The notes: generated from the letters alone by a model not told the origin. A stretch of DNA of 64,000 bases from Quercus robur (GCF_932294415.1 NC_065544.1:18389351-18453350); one strand, 5' to 3'; numbered from the stretch's first letter, positions 45,888 to 58,564 are shown. Numbers and translations are program-made.

Positions 45888-48800
45888 ATGTCTTGGTGCA
45901 CGATTGAGTCAGATCCCGGTATGCTTTTGAGAATAGTGCATTGTTTGTTCCTTTTGTTTTAGAGACTTTGCAAGATTCTCCTTTATAAGATTTGTTCAAA
46001 TGAAACAACCAAGAGCTTTGTAGCTCAAATTGGTTAGCCCCCCTCCCCATTGTAATTATCGAATTAAAAAAAAAAAGATTCTTTTCAAATGAAACAGATT
46101 AGTTGATGAAATTGAAATAATGTTAATCTTGAAGATTGAAAGAAATCTGTTATAGGTAACTTCAATCCATCCTTTTTTGATTTTAGTCCGAGGTGGGTGA
46201 TTTTTTGTTCATTGCCACCATTGATTGTTTTATCATGAAGTCCTTCAAGGTACTATGGTAGTGCTCTTTAGCGGTTTCATTTTAGGCATGAGAGCTCCTT
46301 CCCCTATGGTCATTTTATCAGTTAGTTCCACTTATTGCGTTAGATTTATGAAAATATAAGAATTGTAGAGTTGTTTCACTAACTATAAATCTTAAAGCTT
46401 TTGTCAACGATAGTCAATTCTCAAGTCCTTGAGGAAAAAAAGAAAATCTCTAGAAGAGGAGAGAGCATTTGTAGAATTTCTGATGGGAAACTTAGGCTCA
46501 TAAAGAAGCAGTTTAAGTTCTGAGTCTTCTGCTGGAGGAATTGGAACTTGCATCCTTTCCTTTATTTTTGTACACATTCTGTTTATTGATAAGAAATTTA
46601 TAAAATTTCTGACTAGGATTTGTCCTAGAACTTCTTTTTTTACTAAATTTCAAATGATGCTTTCATGTATGTGCATATGTCTTTCTTGGTTTTAGTGGGG
46701 GCCTTATTTCTAAAATTTGTGCCTTGCATTCCAGGTGTTTTTACGGAACTTATACAGCAGATGCAAGTAAAAGGCGTGCAGGTAATTGCCTTGGATTTAT
46801 ATGAAATATTTGGCTAATGTTTTTGAAAGCTCACCCAAGCTCTTTGTCCAAATGGATTTGCCAACCTACTAAATTTTTTGAGTAATATTTCAGTGCAGGG
46901 TTTTTTTTGATAGGTAAGAATAATTTATTGAAAAGATGCCACTTCATGAAAAAAGACACAAACTAGCCTAAAGAATTACATCATGAAAAAAATATCTACA
47001 TATGAATTGACTTTATGAAAGATGGAAGATAATTACTATTTGTAAGACTCAAAGCAAAGGACCACTCATAAGGAGAACTAATTCAGTGTCGGTGTACTGT
47101 CTGGAATATTAATTTGGACTGGCTCTATGCAGCAGAACAAATTTGTATAATCTGGAAGTATGTAGTGAAATGTGTTGTGAGAAAATGAAAAATGAGTTAT
47201 TTACAAATAGAATTTTACAAGGTTAGGGACCATGTTCCATGAAACAAGAGCTTACTTTTAGTATGCAGTGTTGACCAGTCCAAACCAAATGGTCAAATAA
47301 ATTCTGGATGCATGCCAACTTAGGCCCCTTTTCAGTGAGCTAATTTCTTTTAGAAATGGAAGTTCTTGCCTAATAGGGTTTCATGTGTTCCATATGAAAG
47401 CTTGAGTATGAATCCCCTGGTGTCGTTGTCATTTCACATATGCCTTTTAGGAAGTTTGCTCCGCTTGGAGAATTTTTTTGGCTGCTTCAGTGATCAGTGG
47501 GGAAGATACTCATTTGTCTTAGTCTCTTAGATAATCAAGGTCTGTATTAAGAAAGGAAACATGTAGTGGATACTGATCCAGAGTGCATCTTGGTGGTTCT
47601 TTTACAGAGGAAAGGTAATAGAGAATTTGGAAGTGCATCAACAATCAAATTTGGATTTTAAGTGATTTGGGGTTCCTAAAAATTTCTCTTTGGTTGGAGA
47701 GGAACTTGAATAATAGTCACAGAATTTTAAGGGGTTAGATGGCCACATTCTGAATTCTGAATCCACCGGCTTTTTTCAAATCTCACTTGAAGTTGTTTCT
47801 CAACTTTCAATATGGCACTGCCACCATTACCATATTGATACCATTCCTCAATTCCATTGCCCAACACACAGCCATCATTGTCCCCCACCCCTCAACATGT
47901 TATTTATTTATTTTTTCCACTTAGGAAAAAAGAGAGGCCACCATGTCAAGGCATGCTTTGAGGCAGAAACTGACATGTTGTACATTGTGGTCTCCCAGAA
48001 TCAAACTTTCAATGAGGTGCATCATAAGCACAAAATAAGTTGAACTCAGATCTCAGTTGCTTAATTGTTTGATCTCACTGTAACACTGTTAATACTACTG
48101 ACACCACTACATGTTGCACTAGGCACCCATCCAGGTACCATGTTAGTTGAACTTTGATTTCAGTTGCTTCATTTAAGCATGCTGTAAAATCATGATATCA
48201 ACATAAGTTTTAATCAGTTTTACTGCAGTCTTTGAAGTTTTCTTATACTGCAGCACCATTGCTTTTGGTTATTAGGGATTCTGTGGATAACTTCTTTTTT
48301 TAAATGTTCATGATAGGTTGATTTTTTATGTCTCCGTTTTCTTCTTTTGGATGCAAAGGTTGTACATCTTGTTGAGACATTTCTTTGCTTCTATCAACTA
48401 GCTGTTGGAACATGTGATATGTGTGATATATATTTGCAACTGGTAACAGTTTTAGAAAGAATACATTTTAGTGTTAGTGCGATTAAAGCAAAGGAGATGA
48501 CACCTTATTAGATAATCATGTGAATGAGAGAGAAGAATTTATAGGAAAATTTCAATGTACTTGGTTTGGCTATTTTTTTTTTTTTAATAAAAGTTCTTAC
48601 GTTATTTATAAAAAAGAAAAAAGAAAAAAAGAAGAAGAAGAATTTGTGGGAATCGTGGAACAGATTTAAAGAAATGTGGTCCACATGGGTAGAAGAGTAA
48701 GGGCCAAAAAATTGTAGACATTTTTTTAGAGGAGATATTGAAGAGATAGAGATAAAGAAATAATAGTAAAAATACTGTGATATCATTTGTAGACATTTTT

Positions 48801-49092
48801 TTAGAGGAGATATTGAAGAGCTAGAGATAAAGAAATAATAGTAAAAATACTGTGATATCATTTTTTATATTACGATATATGGATTAACAAGTTCTAAGCT
48901 TGACATTAACTTAGTGGTTGGGTTTATACAATAGCATAGATAACAAGGATAAATTAAGATAGAATTTGAAATGAAATATGTTGTTTGAATTCCAGTAGCA
49001 TATTTCATTTTAGAATACCTGTTTTTTAATTATTCACTATTTCTTATAGATTTTACTCCAGATCCACCAACTCCCTTCCCCAACACCCCCCC

Positions 49093-49123
<31 letters not shown>

Positions 49124-50401
49124 AAAAAACCCCAACCCACCCATAAAGGGGCGTTAGCAGTATCTTTTCATGTGTTTGATGATGATGATGATGCCTTGAT
49201 GTGTCTTCTCAGGTAGAGGAGCTATATTCATTGGACCTTGATTCTCTGAACAATCTTAGGTTTGTTCTAAGTTCTAACGTCTCATTGCCCTTTTTACTTT
49301 TTATCCCTTTGCAGGCTTACACATGTTAGCTGTAATATTTATGCTTGAAATTTTTGCGGACCCCCCCATCCTTTCCCTCTCTCTCTTCCTCTCTTACTTT
49401 TCCCTCTTTAAATTGCAGGCCTGTATATGGGTTGATTTTTCTTTTCAAATGGCGTCCAGGGGAAAAGGATGATCGCGCTGTAATCAAGGACGTAAACCCT
49501 AATTTGTTTTTTGCAAGCCAGGTCAGTTTCCCCTTTTTTTGGAATAAGTAAGGTCAGTTTGCCAGGGATTCACTTTTGCCCTTAATAGGTTTGCCCTGAT
49601 CTTGAATTTATTTTGATCACTTATTAGGTAATCAATAATGCTTGTGCAACACAAGCAATCTTGTCTATCCTCTTGAACTGCCCAGATATTGATATTGGCC
49701 CAGAGTTGTCAAAGTTGAAAGAATTCACAAAGAATTTTCCCCCTGAACTAAAAGGTTTGGCTATCAATAATAGTGAAGCTATACGTACAGCCCATAATAG
49801 TTTTGCGAGGCCCGAGCCTTTTGTTCCAGAGGAGCAGAAGGCAGCTGGCAAAGATGATGATGTGTACCATTTTATAAGCTATTTACCTGTTGATGGAGTT
49901 CTGTATGAGCTTGATGGATTAAAGGATGGACCCATTAGCCTTGGTCAGTGCTCTGGTGGGCAAGGTGACATGGATTGGCTGCAGATTGTGCAACCAGTTA
50001 TCCAGGAACACATTGAAAGGTATTCCCAGAGTGAGATTAGATTCAATCTCTTGGCAGTCATCAAGAACAGGAAGGAAATGTATACTGCAGAACTCAAGGA
50101 GCTCCAGAAGAGGAGGGAGCGTATCTTGCAGCAACTGGCTGCCTTACAGCCGGTCGGCAATAGTAATAGTAATGTTGAAGCACTGAACAAATCTCTTTCA
50201 GAAGTGAATGCCGGGATAGAAGCTGCTACTGAGAAGATCTTAATGGAAGAGGAAAAGTTCAAGAAATGGAGAACAGAAAATATCCGTAGGAAACACAATT
50301 ACATACCCTTTTTGTTCAACTTCCTCAAGATTCTTGCTGAAAAGAAACAGTTGAAGCCTCTTATTGAGAAGGCCAAGCAGAAAACAAGCAACTCTAGGTG
50401 A
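45888..50401 (+). CDS. UCH2: Ubiquitin C-terminal hydrolase 2 (UCH37/UCHL5 type), 5 coding exons
   Basis: Exons: 45888-45918, 46735-46781, 49213-49259, 49419-49521, 49628-50401, all GT-AG, joining to 333 aa. Family role: cysteine-protease deubiquitinase of peptidase family C12; the animal relative UCHL5 works on the proteasome through RPN13 and on INO80. Visible: N-terminal [14 protein letters not shown], oxyanion glutamine Q76 and catalytic cysteine C82 (QVINNAC), catalytic histidine H157 (DDDVYHF) and aspartate D172 (LYELDG), then a helical region and the C-terminal extension [14 protein letters not shown] plus a basic tail, which is the RPN13-binding type (UCH_C). All four active-site residues are present at family spacing. 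Length fits the plant UCH1/UCH2 pair; choosing UCH2 over UCH1 is from recalled similarity. The large intron 2 (46782-49212) has a tandem duplication and a C28 run. Convergent with the TLC gene. Confidence 0.95.
46008..46074 (+). mobile_element. Short SINE in UCH2 intron 1
   Basis: AAGAGCTTTGTAGCTCAAAT, GTTAGCCCCCCTCCCC, TTGTAATTATCGAATT and an A run. The flanks share TTCAAATGAAACA (45995-46007 and 46084-46096), extendable with small differences to AGATT...TTCAAATGAAACA. Same family as the longer copy at 55592 but missing its middle. Confidence 0.75.
46905..47080 (-). mobile_element. Possible LINE 3' end, antisense in UCH2 intron 2
   Basis: TTTTTTTTGATAGGTAAGAA followed by TAATTTATTGAAAAGATGCC resembles the 3' end seen at the LINE at 15870 (TTTGATAAGTAACGAAAATTTTATT). 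The interior is too degraded for coding similarity. Confidence 0.35.
48713..48862. repeat. Tandem duplication, period 75 bp
   Basis: TGTAGACATTTTTTTAGAGG through ACTGTGATATCATT at 48713-48787 is repeated at 48788-48862 with a single visible change (AGATAG to AGCTAG). UCH2 intron 2. Confidence 0.95.
49086..49129. repeat. C28-A16 homopolymer tract
   Basis: A run of 28 C followed directly by 16 A, in UCH2 intron 2 about 85 bases upstream of the exon 3 acceptor. Confidence 0.85.
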
Positions 50402-52140
50402 AGGGTATTTCTGGTTAATTATATCATTAGTTTTGTGAATTTATTCTGGCTTGAAAACATCTGAAGCACATGTTTTTATATTTTCCCCTGGTTAGCTTAA
50501 GACATCTGAATTTCTTTTTAGGTGAACCTATGCCAAAATTTACTTGCATTTCTTAGGTAATGAAATATGCACTCCTGGAAAGTGGGAATGAGAGACAAAT
50601 CCATGATAGAACTTTGTTGCTAGATTGGTTCTTGTCATGAATATCTCTTTTTATTTTTATATTTTTGGTAAGAAACAGAAAATTCCATTGATTAAGATTT
50701 TTTTTTATTAAAAAAAAAGGTGCAAGATATTGGCAACTTCCTTTGGTAAGTGCAAAATCAACAAAACTTGGGATCCTTTGGCTGGATGGAATGCCATCCC
50801 AGTTTTAATCTCAAGCACCCTAGAAAATTAGAGTATAGGGTCACTAGTAAGCAAATGAACTTCTTGAGAACTACTTACTACATGCATGTAAAATTCATAA
50901 GAGCAGTGTTGTAGGCAAAACTCTTATATGCGCCGGGCGCATGAGACATGTTGTGGGCAAAACTCTTGCATGCACCGGCCATATGAGATGCATGTCTTAT
51001 GCGCCCAGCGTATGAGATACTATCTCGTGTTGTAGAGGCCTGAAACATGATTTAAGGTTGAATGTTAGGCTGATTTGGTCGTGCCTTATTACAATTGAAC
51101 AGGAGATTTTCTTAGTGCCCATTTGGTTAGATCATTTTGGGCCAAAAATCACATTGGCGGTTTCAAAACACAATTTTGGGTGTTTGGTAAAATTTTGAAA
51201 GCGTATTTTTAGGCTCCCATAAACGTGATTTTTGTGAATTTTTTTGCGTAGCAGCCCTTAATCACCAATTCCAAATTGCAACAAAACACATTTTTAATTA
51301 CCCCTATTATTATCTTTAAAACAAATTTTTACCCTTACATTCTCAAGACAAAATACAGGCTATTCTCGGAGAATCTCAGTGTGTTGCTAGTAGCAGACAA
51401 CTCGCCCGTGACATCTGGTCGATAGAAGGAGAACTCTTTTGAATGTTCTTGAATTAGAAAAATTGATTAGATTAGACTATAAGTTGTAGAACAAATTAGT
51501 TTTTTTTAATTATTTTATGTTTACTACATATAGTTTATATAATATTTATAAAAAATATAATATAATAAAAGTGTTGGTTTATATTATGTACTTCATCGAC
51601 TGTAATAAATAGCAATTATTTCTGACCTTTAATGAAAAAACAATTATAATAATACTAATTATTATTATTATTATTATTGATTTCAAGAAAAAATTATTAT
51701 TAATATTATTGAGGCAAAAACAAGTATAAAAGAATTTTCTTTTATATATATAAATATATTTTGGTCATTTTTGATAATTTATACTTCAAATCATAATTTT
51801 GAAAAGTGCTAACCAAATACTCAACTTTCTCATTCCACCCCCACAATGCCGGGAATCCTAGATCTCTTCATTCTTTCAAGCATTTGCTGCTCATTGTATT
51901 CTCCCTTTATTAATGTACTCTTCTAGTACTATTCTAGTGGGACAATGACAATGGAATCTCTAAATTTTCTATCATAACCTATATTTTCCAGCAACATATA
52001 TCTATTTAAACCATGATTATGAGTAAGTGCATAAATATATTCCCAAAAGATAAGTAGGAGATTTCTTTTGGGTTATTACGATATAGTCAAAACATGATAT
52101 TATAAAGAAATAAATATATACTCCGAAACTAAATAAGACT
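50402..52140. other. Convergent spacer after UCH2
   Basis: UCH2 3'UTR to about 50570. 50905-51030 has repeated GCGCATGAGA/ATATGAGATG words. 51117-51840 may be an old transposon: ATTTGGTTAGATC at the left and GCTAACCAAATACTC at the right are inverted. No gene was seen. Confidence 0.4.
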
Positions 52141-52475
52141 GATCGGTTGACCCTTTTTAATTTCTCTTTTTCCATCTAACTCACTCAATTTATGTCCATT
52201 CGAGGAAAACAAGATGGTTAAAAATCCTTTATTTGTTCAACCTAATCACTATATTGATTTTGTAAACAAAAAAAAAAAAAAAATTATCTTTATCACTTCA
52301 AAGTGCAATTGATTAGTTGACTCTTTTTAGTTTCTCTTTTTCCATCTAATTCACTCAATTTATATTCATTCGGGGAAAACAAGATGGTTAAAAATCCTTT
52401 ATTTGTTCAACCCAATCGCTATTTTGATTTTATAAAAAAAAAAAAATTATCTTTTATAACTTCAAAGTGCAATGG
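52141..52475. repeat. Tandem duplication, period about 170 bp
   Basis: GATCGGTTGACCCTTTTTAA to ACTTCAAAGTGCAATT (52141-52310) is repeated at 52311-52475 with scattered substitutions. Both copies have AAACAAGATGGTTAAAAATC and an internal A run. Confidence 0.9.
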
Positions 52476-52816
52476 ATCAGTTTCAAAAATTTTAAGTTTA
52501 CTTAAGTATTTTTTACCTTCTTTTCGATTTGTCAACATCCAAGCTCCAAAGGTTAAACGTAGAAGGTCCAACGCAGAAACTGGTTAATGAACAAACAATC
52601 TATTTTTGCATCTTCCTATATATATATATATATATATATATAATCTATTTATGCATCAAAAACAGTAACTCGAGGGAAGAGAAAGATTACATATTATCAT
52701 AATCTATCACTTCCAAAAGCATCATTAATCAAGTATTAAATCATATACAACAGCTTGAATTTAATTGAATCTAATTGAATATCAAAATGCCTTGAATTTT
52801 CTTTCACTCCTCCATC

Positions 52817-52819
<3 letters not shown>

Positions 52820-52851
<32 letters not shown>
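52820..52851. repeat. Poly-A tract (32)
   Basis: Uninterrupted A run downstream of the TLC gene. No LINE or SINE body is recognisable next to it. Confidence 0.7.
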
Positions 52852-52852
<1 letters not shown>

Positions 52853-53136
52853 AATACCATTAGCATTCACAGCAAAATTGGATGTTTGATCATCTTCTGT
52901 TAATAATTTCCAGTAATAAACTGTATATAAAGACTATGATTTGTACAACTCGAATCATATACAACAAATTTGTTTTTGGTTTTCCCTCAATTGAGAAGAT
53001 TAGAATGCATTCAATTTTCTTTTCTTTTTTTCCCCGCCTCTATCATTTGTATAGTGACTAAAATAGAATAATCCACAGGAAAAATGGAACGAGCATTAAG
53101 TCACAGAAATTAGATTGAAATGTGTAACAATATCCT

Positions 53137-55739
53137 TCACTGCCGCTTTGCTAATGTCTTCTTCAATCCCATAAGAATCTTCCCAAACCACATTAAGTTC
53201 ATGATAGCTAGCACCGAAGGCACCACAAAGACCAAGAAATATCCGAAGGCGTGCATTTGGATCACCTGCAGAGCAAATAAAATGGCTTCACATTTCTCTC
53301 CAAAAAACTAGACTTCACATCATAACTGAACTTTTAGAAATATGACATACAAAACCAGTGGTCGAGTTTGGGAGGCAATTGGAAGATAAAAAAAATTAAA
53401 GGACAAATTTTGGTGAAGAAAAATTCACTAGGTGCTTCTTATGTTTATACCAATAGTGTATTAACTCCAAGGATAACTATTGTTTTAACTTTTAAGCATA
53501 ATCTGTTAGTATTCTAAAATTGGCAAAAATATAAACAAATGAATAAGAGTTTCATGAAAAAATTGAGAGCATTTATACAAGGATGGAATTTTCCCCTATA
53601 CCAATTTGACATAATTTCCTCCAAACCAGTAGGTTCTATTTCAGACGACCAGCTAATTGCGCTATTTAATCACATTAACTATTTTCTCAGTCGCCAAATA
53701 ATTTTTTTTTTTTGGCAAGTGAATCACTAACAGGTAACCCCAAAAATTTTAAATAAAATAACAAATCTAGTGTCTTTTCATAATAAAATTAAAAAAATGT
53801 CCCATATTTGCACTAATTCAGAATTTAAGAAAGTTTTTATTCTGTATAGCTAATCTGAATTGGAACCTTATCTTTCCCATTCAGGATACTTCTTATTAAG
53901 TCCATGTGTTTTTCCCCTTGTCTAAAACTAGGTAAAGACATGATGGCAGCAAAAATTTTGAAAATACTATTCCAAGCACAGTCTAGTAAAATTCTTATCA
54001 GCTTGCAGGCAGTAAAAGCTCTTATTTTCAAGAATTCAAAGCCCATGAAATACGTATGCTGAGGACTTGCAAATCACCTGATCATAGTGTAAGTAAACGT
54101 GGTAAAACACATAACCAAACAGCAGAATTCTTGCAGCCTGCATTTCATAAGTTATTTCAACGGTCATTCTTTATTTAAAAAATAAAAAATAAATAAAAGC
54201 AACTCATAGTAAGAAATCTAGTAATTTTCAACATAAAAAAGGTGCTTGTGGCTGAAGTAATGCCACATTGCTGATGAACTCGAATCAGCGTATCTAAATC
54301 TGAAAAGGAGAACGCATAAGGTCACAGTTGGGGGCAACACTACTATCTGGCATCAGCACATGATTTTGTGTGCAAGCCACCACAACCAAATTATAATTTC
54401 GTTTCCCCCTATTCAGCATAGATTTTGATGGATATCAACCGGCTAATAGGGTTGTATTATAATGAAATTCAAGGGGATTTAGACTCACGAGCCATGCAAA
54501 AAATATCAGTATGCCATTGATGAGATATGCGTTAGACCTCTTCAGACCAGCCGTATCAAGATACCTTCATGGAACCAAGAAGATCTATTAAAGCAAAAAC
54601 ATTACAACACAAACATTACAACACATGAGAGTTTTACTTCTAAACATACCATCTCATATTGACCTCTGGAGTAGTAACCTCAGAGATGAGGATCATGAAT
54701 GTATAAAGTTGCCCTTCTCCAGAAAACATAGAATAAGCTACTGCAACTCCAGAAAGGGAGTGATGGATAATCTGAAATTAAAAGATTAAAATGCCTGTAA
54801 TATGGCTTTTAAATGTTCTTAAATAAACTTTTTATGATATACTGCTTTGTCATTGAATCAATTTATAAAAGCAGCATGCCTTCCCCAACTTGCTCCCTCA
54901 TAACTATAACCAACCAATCCCAGTATTTGAAGTCATTAAATTCATTGACAATGAAGGATTTGACCTAGATTTAAGAAAATTGAAAATAATTGTTTAAATC
55001 CTAGGAGGCCAGGTGCGGAAAGCACAGTCATCAGACTCACTTCCATTATGCGTCTAAATCAACAGAAATACTTGGCTAGGAGCAGGGTGAAGAGGCAGAT
55101 AAAAGCATTCCTCAAGGGAGAAAGTGTTCAGTATATGAGAAAAGGTGGTTTCTACGTTGAAGTATTATCAGTTAAATAAAAACACACAGCAAAGTGAAGC
55201 ATAAAAGGAAGTATGGTGTGTGTGAGTGTGGGTGTGTGTGCACCTGCAAGTGAAGAGAGTGTAGGACAGACTACTGGACTTACATACTCCATTCCACCTA
55301 AAGAAGGATAGAGCCAAAAAATCATTCCAAGATCTGCAAGAAAGTATCCAACAGAGACCTGTCAAAAATCAAATACATAGTATTATATGGAGAAAAATTC
55401 TCAAAAGATTAAAAGATGCGAGTAATCAAATGTAGCAAACCCGGAATGCTTTCAAATTGTAGGAATGCAATAAGCTAAAGGGAGGTGCATCCTCAGCATG
55501 TTCCCAAAATAGGTAGATGAAGACAGCCAATCTGCTTCCCAATTTTCAGTTATCATTTTTCCTATTCATAAGGATGGCCCATTATCTTGCCAAGAGCCTT
55601 GTAGCTTAGTGGCAAGGCCTAGTCTCCTTTATGAGGAGAACCAGAGTACAAGCCACCATTCTCCCACTTGTTGTAACAATTAAATTAATCAAAGAAGAAA
55701 AAAGAATAGGGGAACTGAAGCAGAATGTAAAATTATTTC

Positions 55740-55785
<46 letters not shown>

Positions 55786-56862
55786 ATTTTTGGCCCAAAA
55801 GCTGAACAAAAGGGGTGGAAGAAATGAAAGGCATGTCACTCTTTTTAAGAAAATAATTACAACATGTTTTGTAGGGCATCAATACATGCAGCTTTTAATT
55901 TTTACAAGCAGAGGTTGGCAAGTAGGGTTACTTATAGACATAATAGGTTGGAAGGTCAAGACTGTTTTAATTCATTATAAAGTTGCAAAGCCATGTTCTT
56001 GGCATCACCACTAACACTCATGCACAGGAAATTAAAGTTAAAAAGTCAACTACTCAATTTCTTAGTATCATTATTGCATTAATGAAAACCTGGGCAATAT
56101 TCAGAAAAGAAAGATGTTGTTTCTAAGACACCTAAGCATCAAATTATTTATTTTTCCTGAATCGATTAAAAACACAATGTGCAAAGTCACATACAGAGAC
56201 CGCAGCTATGTATTTTCCAATTATTTATTATGAAAATAAATTCATAAGTAAATAAACTTACCCCCAGGGCAAAAACTGACAGAGGTGAGCTTCGAAATGT
56301 AACAAGGCCAGCAACCCGCTGGTCAGAAAAGAGATCTGACCAGAACACAAAATACAAGGAAATAACTGTGATAAAAATAGCATGAATTGTGGAGATACCG
56401 CTGCCAAGATTAATTTTTTTTAATTAAGAAAAGATTGAAGCAACAAATGAAAAAGGAACAAATTAATAATAGGTTGAACAACAGGAGAGATACACACTTA
56501 CCGATTATTCCACTCAATTCGTTGGATTTTTGTAAGACCATTATAACTCTTAAAATAAAAGGTACTGATTAATTGGGTAAGATCATAGCCCTGTAAAGGG
56601 GAAAAAGATTTAGAATGAGTTAATAAAGCGGTAATCACACGTACAACTCAAATAAAACAAACAGAAGATCAACTAGCTTCAGTCTTTCACAACTGAACAA
56701 TAAAACAGAAAGACAAGAGTATACCACTTTGAACAATAGTATGCCTCCGAGGATGCAAGTGTAAGGCATAAAGGGATCTGCTAATAAGTAGTTCTTAGCC
56801 AGCGCCCGAGCCTGATTTTGGTATGACTTAATAGCCATAGCTGTTTTTCTAGAGACTGCCAT
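53137..56862 (-). CDS. TLC (TRAM/LAG1/CLN8) domain membrane protein, 8 exons
   Basis: Exons in transcript order (plus-strand coordinates): 56725-56862, 56502-56590, 56262-56400, 55284-55358, 54650-54771, 54489-54564, 54078-54137, 53137-53265. All introns are GT-AG and the join gives 275 aa. Family: the TLC domain is a multi-helix membrane fold shared by ceramide synthases, TRAM and CLN8. This subgroup resembles the small plant TLC proteins related to TMEM56/TLCD4, whose biochemical role is not settled. Visible: N-terminal KNYLLADPFMPY, several hydrophobic spans (GISTIHAIFITVISLYFVFW; VGYFLADLGMIF; NAYLINGILIFFAW; FGYFLVFVVPSVLAIM), the HHSLSG motif with paired histidines, EVTTPEVNMRWYLD, and a basic tail LKKTLAKRQ that could act as an ER-retrieval-like signal. 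The start given is ATG at 56862; a second in-frame ATG eight codons later (MAIKSYQNQ) matches the start I recall for relatives and may be the real one. Confidence 0.94.
55592..55708 (+). mobile_element. tRNA-derived SINE in intron 3 of the TLC gene
   Basis: AAGAGCCTTGTAGCTTAGTG gives an A-box-like TAGCTTAGTGGC. CCAGAGTACAAGCCACC is a decayed B box. Then CTCCCACTTGTTGTAACAAT and an A-rich end. Shares its head and tail with the shortened copy at 46008. A target duplication was not resolved. Confidence 0.65.
55743..55783. repeat. Poly-A tract (41)
   Basis: Uninterrupted A run in intron 3 of the TLC gene, shortly after the SINE. On the gene's sense strand it is a T run. Confidence 0.85.
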
Positions 56863-57605
56863 AATAACGTACTCCTTCAACAATAATGTTATGTTATATT
56901 AGCAGATCTTATCTCCTTTCTTCTCTACTTGTAACTTTTTCTTCCGCTCTTCATTTTCCGTTCATCACTTCAATTCATTAATAAACAAGCAAGCAAGCAA
57001 GAAGTTAGCAAGCAACAACAAGAACGCAGCTACAGAACATGAACATGCATGTATAATACTAAAATTCATGATCATCCTAAAATGGTATGGAAAAACTTAG
57101 TTTAGATTCCTTAGGCCATGTTATGGATCAGACCCACCATTCTATTATGGATCTCATCAAGTTTGCAAAAATCAATTCGTTTTTATTTTATTTTATTTTT
57201 TATAATGAATCTAAAACTCTAAATTTTATCATGACATTCTAATAAGTTGTGGACCATTCATAGTTCAATAAAGTTCAACATATATTGCATGTTAAGAATC
57301 AGAATAAAACCAACTCTTTTACCTTAGCTAAGCTTACAGATAGAAATTAACATAACTTGAAAGAGCTAGTAGAATGGCTGCAATACAAATAAATGGTTAA
57401 CATTTTTTGTATCGGTATCTACAAATGGTAAAATCCATAGAAGTATAAAGAAGAGCAAAAACACAAAATCAGTCATAAAATATGAAACCCATATCAGCAA
57501 AATCTAAACTTTATGATGGAAATTGAAAAAAGGGTGTGGTTGGATCAAAATGAATGACAGATCTGAGAAACATAAAAGCCCAAAAGAAAGTCAGAAACAG
57601 ATGAA

Positions 57606-57640
57606 AAGAGCTTACCAAACAGACAAGCCAAAAATGTGAT
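57606..57640 (-). promoter_or_regulatory. Probable 5'UTR exon end of the TLC gene
   Basis: On the minus strand CTGTTTG/GTAAGCTC is a strong donor (exon base 57616, intron from 57615). With the coding start near 56862 it suggests a leader intron of roughly 730 bp. The acceptor was not fixed. The span marks the donor region only. Confidence 0.4.
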
Positions 57641-57781
57641 GTTGAAGGAAGAGGATCCGTGAATATTTTTATATCAGATCAGTTGCAAAGGCAGGCAGAT
57701 GGGTAATTGGGAAATGAAATAGACATGAACCCCAAAACCAGAGATTGAGGAGCAACTGCAAACTGCAGATGGGGTGTTTGC

Positions 57782-57814
57782 TAAAACGACAGAGTACCCA
57801 AATGGTGTCGTTTA
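57782..57814. promoter_or_regulatory. Inverted AAACGACA motif upstream of the TLC gene
   Basis: TAAAACGACA (57782-57791) and TGTCGTTTA (57806-57814) are inverted copies 14 bases apart, a likely promoter element. A CT microsatellite (57981-58017) lies further upstream. Confidence 0.35.
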
Positions 57815-57979
57815 CATGCCATTCCGTGTTCTGCTTCTACTTCTGTTTCTGTTGTTTCGGACTTTTGGGTGGGTTTGGTTTGGATGAGGCCTAGGCCATA
57901 CGGTTTGTTATCCAATCCAATCAGATAAGGAAACCCAACAGCAAAAAATGTGATTGCCTGATTGGCATACCACCACCAT

Positions 57980-57980
<1 letters not shown>

Positions 57981-58017
<37 letters not shown>
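57981..58017. repeat. CT microsatellite
   Basis: Uninterrupted CT dinucleotides in the region upstream of the TLC gene. Confidence 0.9.
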
Positions 58018-58020
<3 letters not shown>

Positions 58021-58564
58021 CTTTATTTTTTTGGAAAATCTTCTTGGTTTTTTCTGACCAGCTGTCTCTGTGGGCTATCATAATTCACTAGCATATAACC
58101 CAATTTTTATTATAAAAATATAAACAATTAGTCAATTTTTTTTAATTTTATTTAAAAGTAGTAGGTAAACACATGCATAAGAATAGATACATTCAAAATT
58201 AAATACAATTTTTGTCATAGTCAAATTAATTTTTTTAGAAAAGTAAACGTAATTAGTCACATATTAAAATTATAACCTAAATTCAATACTACTTATGATA
58301 ATTTTTTTTTCTAATTTTTAATAAGATAAAATGTGTGGTGATCTTTGTTGTGTGGTGATTTTTATTGAGTATATGTAATTGGTTTTTTTTTTAAAAAAAA
58401 ATATTATAGTTCATTTATATTATATTCTTAGTATTTTGCACTCATTAAATCACTAGACACAAAGATTAAAAAAACTTAAATGGACACATGACACAAACTT
58501 AAGTGGATAATTATGATATGGTCCTCACATAAATTTAGACACATTTTGCAAAATTGGATTCTAA

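Noticed and set aside
50905..51030. GCGCATGAG-type repeats as a regulatory array
   Set aside because: Too few and irregular; may be part of an old transposon, but no ends could be defined.
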